Part shown: piece by piece, positions 6,727-9,504 of the stretch
Numbering within the stretch: position 1 is the first letter of the stretch
How the letters are laid out: each line of letters starts with the position of its first letter
NCBI GenBank assembly: GCA_964636685.1
Contig: CAZWUK010000081.1
Location: 1-9,504 of the forward strand
DNA: 9,504 bases
From: CAZWUK01 sp964636685
GTDB taxonomy: Bacteria; Bacillota; Clostridia; Christensenellales; CAG-138
Direction of reading: 5' to 3'
Program-made: the position numbers and the translations under genes
Notes under the pieces: generated by a model
Told to the model about the DNA's origin: nothing
What the model saw: the letters and a program-made list of their open reading frames with translations, nothing else
The model's database searches: none

Positions 6727-6999
6727 ATGAACAAAACCGATTTAATCGCGGCAGTTGCCGAAAAAAGCGCACTTCCCAAGAAGGATGCCGAAAAGGCAGT
6801 CAACGCCGTAGTCAGCTCCATCGAAGAAGCGCTGAAGGCTGATGATAAAGTGCAGATCGTGGGCTTCGGCGTATTTGAAGCAAAAAATCGCCCCGCACGC
6901 AAGGGCCACAATCCCATGACCGGCAAAGAGATTGACATTCCTGCATCCAAGTCGCCTTCTTTCAAGGCTGGCAAGGCGTTTAAGGACGCTCTGAACTAA
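6727..6999 (+). CDS. hup: HU-family histone-like DNA-binding protein
   Basis: A 90-residue protein, the normal HU length. HU binds and bends DNA without strong sequence preference as a dimer and shapes the nucleoid. The N-terminal MNKTDLIAAVAEKS helix, the GFGVF turn (46-50), and the beta arm with N62-P63 (the intercalating proline) in RKGHNPMTGKEI and the end FKAGKAFKDALN are all present. The start has GGAGG with a 7-base spacer. It has its own promoter and a terminator, although read-through from mazG is possible. HU next to MazG is a familiar arrangement in Clostridia; the S4-domain gene (rqcP/yabO) often found after it is not here. Confidence 0.97.
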   Translation: MNKTDLIAAVAEKSALPKKDAEKAVNAVVSSIEEALKADDKVQIVGFGVFEAKNRPARKGHNPMTGKEIDIPASKSPSFKAGKAFKDALN

Positions 7000-7021
7000 G
7001 TCGCGATCAAAGGAATCCTTC

Positions 7022-7063
7022 GGGCAACGGACTAAAAATATGTTCGCTGCCCATTTTTATTTT
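7022..7063 (+). terminator. Intrinsic terminator after the HU gene
   Basis: GGGCAACGGAC (7022-7032) pairs with GTTCGCTGCCC (7042-7052), with one G-U pair and one A-C mismatch, around a 9-base AT loop. It is followed by A, TTTTT, A, TTTT. It lies 22 bases after the HU stop. Confidence 0.75.
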
Positions 7064-7082
7064 ATAATGTTTGATTAACATC

Positions 7083-7111
7083 TTGCCAGTTGCAAGAATT
7101 TGCGACATAAT
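7083..7111 (+). promoter_or_regulatory. Promoter of the xpt-guaA operon
   Basis: TTGCCA (7083-7088), a 17-base spacer and CATAAT (7106-7111). Transcription would start near 7118, leaving a leader of about 24 bases with GAGGAG (7128-7133). That leaves no room for a purine riboswitch. The -10 sits inside the palindrome GACAT-A-ATGTC. Confidence 0.75.
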
Positions 7112-7114
7112 GTC
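7104..7114. repeat. Palindrome GACAT-A-ATGTC over the xpt -10
   Basis: A perfect 5-base inverted repeat with a 1-base centre that covers the -10 hexamer. It could be an operator, but it does not resemble the Bacillus PurR box as I know it, and chance is not excluded. Confidence 0.4.
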
Positions 7115-7141
7115 AAGTATCGCATTTGAGGAGAGAGAAAA

Positions 7142-7729
7142 ATGAAATTATTGGAAGATCGCATTTGCAGCGAAGGCAAGGTGCTGCCGGGCGACATTAT
7201 CAAGGTCGATGGATTCTTGAATCACCGGGTCGATACAAAGCTGATGCGCGAAATTGCAAAGGAGTTCAAAAAGCATTTTGACTTGACCGATATCACATGC
7301 GTATTAACGGCGGAAGCGTCTGGTATTGCGCTGGCGACCATCTGTGCCGAGGAATACGGCGTACCGATGATTTACGCCAAAAAAGCAAAATCGGACAACA
7401 TCGAGGGCGGTCTGTACAAGAGCGATATCTATTCCTATACGTATAAGAAAAAAGTAACTTTACTCGTTTCTGCGCAGTGGCTCACAAATACCGACAAGGT
7501 CTTGATTATCGACGATTTCCTTGCCAATGGCGAGGCGCTCCGCGGTCTTACGGAGATCGTTGACAGAGCCGGCGCGGAATTGATCGGCATTGGCGTGGCG
7601 ATTGAGAAAGGATTCCAACAGGGAGGAGCAAAGCTGCGCGCCGCAGGCAACCATCTCGTTTCTCTTGCAATTATCGAAAGCGCGGATGAAAACGGCATTG
7701 TATTTAGAAAGGAAGAAGGGAATGCCTGA
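7142..7729 (+). CDS. xpt: Xanthine phosphoribosyltransferase
   Basis: This salvage enzyme joins xanthine to PRPP, giving XMP, in the cytoplasm. The 195-residue protein is nearly the same length as B. subtilis Xpt (194) and shares its landmarks in order: KVDGFLNHRVD (21-31), the EASGIA substrate loop (58-63), the YSYT stretch (97-100), the PRPP-binding motif VLIIDDFLANGEA (120-132) and GVAIEKGFQ (151-159). The start is ATG behind GAGGAG with an 8-base spacer. The last 8 bases overlap guaA, so the XMP made here can be used directly by the next gene product. In Bacillus xpt is controlled by a guanine riboswitch; none is visible here, so control must be different. Confidence 0.97.
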   Translation: MKLLEDRICSEGKVLPGDIIKVDGFLNHRVDTKLMREIAKEFKKHFDLTDITCVLTAEASGIALATICAEEYGVPMIYAKKAKSDNIEGGLYKSDIYSYTYKKKVTLLVSAQWLTNTDKVLIIDDFLANGEALRGLTEIVDRAGAELIGIGVAIEKGFQQGGAKLRAAGNHLVSLAIIESADENGIVFRKEEGNA

Positions 7730-9248
7730 ACGTATTGTTGTCTTGGACTTTGGCGGACAGTATAACCAGCTGATCGCCCGCAGAGTACGGGAAGCGGGCG
7801 TATACAGCGAGCTGATCCCCTATACTGCTTCAATTGACCGTATCCGCGGCGAGGGCATTTCCGGTATTATTCTGACCGGCGGCCCGGACAGCGTTTATGA
7901 AAAGAATGCAAAAGCTTGTACAGACGAGATCTTTTCGCTGGGCGTGCCTGTGCTTGGCATCTGCTACGGTATGCAGTATATTGCCAAGGTTTTCGGCGGT
8001 ACAATTGAAGCGTCGGCTATCAAGGAGTATGGACGTACGCCCATTTGCATGGAACACCATCCGCTGGTTGCGGGAATGGATGCTGAAATCGTATGGATGA
8101 ACCATAACGATTCAGTTACGATTCTGCCGGACGGGTTTGTATCTGTGGCGCATACAGATCACTGCCCTGTGGCCGCATTTGCGGACGATGCACGAAAGCT
8201 TTATGGCATTCAATTTCACGCAGAGGTCACGCATACGCCCAACGGAGAGAAGATTTTTTCCAATTTCCTGAGAAATATTTGCCGGCTGCAATGCAGCTAC
8301 AGTGCAGCTGGACTGGCAGACAACCTGATTGCGGACATTCAACGACAGGTAGGGGATAAACGGGTAATCGGAGGATTGTCCGGCGGAGTTGATTCGTCGG
8401 TGGCGTCCGTTCTGGTGCACAACGCCATCGGTGATCGCTTGACCTGTATTTTTGTGGATCACGGTCTGTTGCGTCAGAACGAGGCACAGGAGGTAATCGC
8501 CTTCTATCGTGACAAGCTCAATCTGAACATCATTGCCGTTGACGCAAGACAGCGCTTCCTTGAAAAGCTTGCGGGCGTGACGGATCCGGAGACTAAGCGA
8601 AAAATAATAGGTACGGAATTTGTGCGTGTCTTCGAAGAGGAAGCAAAAAAGCTTGGCGGTGCGGAATTTTTATTGCAGGGCACGATTTACCCGGATATTA
8701 TTGAGAGCGGAACCGAAAGCTCTGCGAAAATCAAGAGTCACCATAATGTCGGCGGATTGCCGAAGGATATTGGATTTACCGGGCTTGTAGAGCCGCTTCG
8801 CATGCTGTTTAAGGATGAGGTGCGCGCCTTGGGCGAATACCTTGGCATTGCGCACGAACTTGTTTGGCGCCAGCCATTCCCAGGCCCTGGACTGGCAATC
8901 CGTGTGCTGGGCGACATTACGGAGGATAAGCTGGACATTTTGCGCCGTTCAGATTTTGTTTTGCGGGATGAAATCGCAAAGGCTGGACTAGCTGAAAAAA
9001 TCTGGCAGTATTTTACCGTATTTACAGGAATGCGCAGTGTCGGCGTGATGGGAGATCAACGTACCTACGATTACGCCATCGGCGTTCGCGCTGTGACGTC
9101 CACCGACGCTATGACCGTTGAATGGGCGGAGATTCCGTTTCCGGTTTTGCGACGCATCTCCGAGCGCATCATAGCGGAGGTACCGCATGTTAACCGTGTC
9201 GTCTACGACATTACATCAAAGCCCCCGGGAACGATTGAGTGGGAATAA
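7722..9248 (+). CDS. guaA: GMP synthase (glutamine-hydrolysing)
   Basis: Converts XMP, ATP and glutamine to GMP, the last step of guanylate synthesis. The 508-residue protein has the standard two-part layout. An N-terminal class I glutamine amidotransferase (about 4-190) carries the LTGGP oxyanion strand, nucleophile C81 in GICYGMQ, and H166/E168 in QFHAEV. An ATP pyrophosphatase domain has the PP-loop SGGVDSS (220-226) and VDHGLLR (245-251). The C-terminal dimerisation domain holds KSHHNVGGLP (338-347), PFPGPGLAIRV and the terminal SKPPGTIEWE. The start is ATG 7722, which gives MPERIVVLDFGGQYNQ, with AAAGGA 8 bases upstream; the longer open frame from 7590 only overlaps xpt. The active-site triplet reads HAE where most homologues I know have HPE. 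The overlap with xpt implies coupled translation. Confidence 0.98.
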   Translation: MPERIVVLDFGGQYNQLIARRVREAGVYSELIPYTASIDRIRGEGISGIILTGGPDSVYEKNAKACTDEIFSLGVPVLGICYGMQYIAKVFGGTIEASAIKEYGRTPICMEHHPLVAGMDAEIVWMNHNDSVTILPDGFVSVAHTDHCPVAAFADDARKLYGIQFHAEVTHTPNGEKIFSNFLRNICRLQCSYSAAGLADNLIADIQRQVGDKRVIGGLSGGVDSSVASVLVHNAIGDRLTCIFVDHGLLRQNEAQEVIAFYRDKLNLNIIAVDARQRFLEKLAGVTDPETKRKIIGTEFVRVFEEEAKKLGGAEFLLQGTIYPDIIESGTESSAKIKSHHNVGGLPKDIGFTGLVEPLRMLFKDEVRALGEYLGIAHELVWRQPFPGPGLAIRVLGDITEDKLDILRRSDFVLRDEIAKAGLAEKIWQYFTVFTGMRSVGVMGDQRTYDYAIGVRAVTSTDAMTVEWAEIPFPVLRRISERIIAEVPHVNRVVYDITSKPPGTIEWE

Positions 9249-9256
9249 GAAACACT

Positions 9257-9307
9257 ATCCCGGAAACCCGCTGGATGACTGGGCTTTCGGGATTTCTTTT
9301 TGCCTTT
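9257..9307 (+). terminator. Intrinsic terminator of xpt-guaA
   Basis: A 13-base stem, ATCCCGGAAACCC (9257-9269) with GGGCTTTCGGGAT (9281-9293), with one G-U pair and one A-C mismatch, closes an 11-base loop. It is followed by a T-rich run (TTCTTTTT). It starts 8 bases after the guaA stop. Confidence 0.88.
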
Positions 9308-9326
9308 TGATAACAATTTGATAACA
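9306..9326 (+). repeat. Direct repeat TTTGATAACA x2, period 11
   Basis: TTTGATAACA occurs at 9306-9315 and 9317-9326 with one base between, just after the guaA terminator. A period of 11 puts both copies on about the same DNA face. No function can be assigned. The rest of 9327-9390 holds only a 5-base hairpin (ACCTG/CAGGT, 9354-9370) and no gene that I can support. Confidence 0.5.
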
Positions 9327-9393
9327 GACGTTTTGGAGCATTTATTGCAGAGTACCTGTGGTTTTCAGGTGCAAAAATGATTTTTCAAAACAA

Positions 9394-9439
9394 AAAAGCG
9401 GTTGTACTGATTTCAACAAGAGTCAGTGCAACCGCTTTT
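9394..9439 (-). terminator. Strong convergent terminator, mainly for the minus-strand gene entering from the right
   Basis: A 17-base stem, AAAAGCGGTTGTACTGA (9394-9410) with TCAGTGCAACCGCTTTT (9423-9439), has one G-U pair and a 12-base loop. Read on the minus strand it is followed by a T-rich tract, and it lies about 20 bases after a minus-strand stop at 9459-9461. It could also work weakly on the plus strand (TTTTAATTT). Confidence 0.75.
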
Positions 9440-9458
9440 AATTTATGCGAAAGACCAG

Positions 9459-9504
9459 CTATGAAAAGTCAAGCATCAGTTTGACGAAGTAGCCGGAACG
9501 TAGG
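9459..9504 (-). CDS. C-terminal end of an unidentified minus-strand gene (partial)
   Basis: On the minus strand one frame reads LRSGYFVKLMLDFS followed by TAG at 9461-9459; the rest lies beyond the right edge. The other two frames stop earlier (at DA* and SSN*). The call rests mainly on position: the stop is about 20 bases before a strong terminator that faces the same way. Fourteen codons are too few to name a family, and I do not recognise the ending. Confidence 0.4.
   Translation of the reverse strand, partial: LRSGYFVKLMLDFS

Noticed and set aside
7000..7141. Guanine/purine riboswitch before xpt
   Set aside because: The only hairpin there precedes the xpt promoter and ends the HU transcript; the leader after the promoter is too short for an aptamer.
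7590..7721. N-terminal extension of guaA
   Set aside because: It lies within xpt in another frame; ATG 7722 gives the standard GuaA N-terminus.
9378..9485. A 35-codon plus-strand open frame after guaA
   Set aside because: It runs straight through the 17-base-pair terminator stem and has no good ribosome binding site.
1..9504. CRISPR array, tRNA, rRNA, insertion sequence, toxin-antitoxin or defence system
   Set aside because: I looked for regularly spaced repeats, clover-leaf-like segments, transposase frames and small paired genes on both strands and saw none; almost all of the window is filled by recognisable genes.

Overview
The window looks like a chromosomal segment of a low-to-mid G+C Gram-positive bacterium (Bacillota, most likely class Clostridia). 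The base composition is roughly balanced by eye. The evidence is a stand-alone small alarmone synthetase, a YdjI-like SPFH/zinc-ribbon protein, a SpoVB/MurJ-type flippase next to a YabN-type MazG and an HU gene (a neighbourhood known from Bacillus and Clostridium), and a Bacillus-type xanthine phosphoribosyltransferase. Strong GGAGG-type ribosome binding sites and TTG starts fit. A precise taxon cannot be named from this sequence.

Layout. (1) Positions 1-687, minus strand: a RelA/SpoT-domain (p)ppGpp synthetase with a TTG start, cut by the left edge of the window. (2) 932-2239, minus strand: an SPFH (band 7) protein with three C-terminal zinc ribbons, a clear extended -10 promoter (2268-2296) and a hairpin terminator (870-906). 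(3) 2317-3597, plus strand: a peptidoglycan-binding + LysM + M14 zinc peptidase, divergent from the SPFH gene. (4) 3619-5220 and 5225-6637, plus strand: a polysaccharide/lipid flippase followed after 4 bases by MazG. (5) 6727-6999: HU, with its own promoter and a terminator. (6) 7142-7729 and 7722-9248: xpt and guaA, overlapping by 8 bases, with their own promoter and a strong terminator. (7) 9249-9504: AT-rich intergenic DNA holding a second strong hairpin. That hairpin most likely ends a minus-strand gene entering from the right, of which only about 14 codons are visible.

How the genes fit together. The M14 peptidase and the flippase suggest cell-wall or spore-wall peptidoglycan work. MazG removes non-canonical nucleoside triphosphates, HU compacts DNA, and Xpt plus GuaA convert xanthine to XMP and then to GMP. 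The alarmone synthetase consumes GTP/GDP/GMP and ATP, so it is metabolically linked to the guanylate genes, although it is not co-transcribed with them.

Most of the window is recognisable housekeeping DNA. I see no CRISPR array, tRNA, rRNA, insertion sequence or obvious undescribed system. The points most worth a second look are the apparent loss of substrate-binding arginines in the M14 peptidase, the flippase start without a Shine-Dalgarno sequence behind tandem ATGGTATA elements, the degenerate methylase half of MazG, the triple zinc ribbon of the SPFH protein, and the unidentified convergent gene at the right edge next to the 3' end of guaA.
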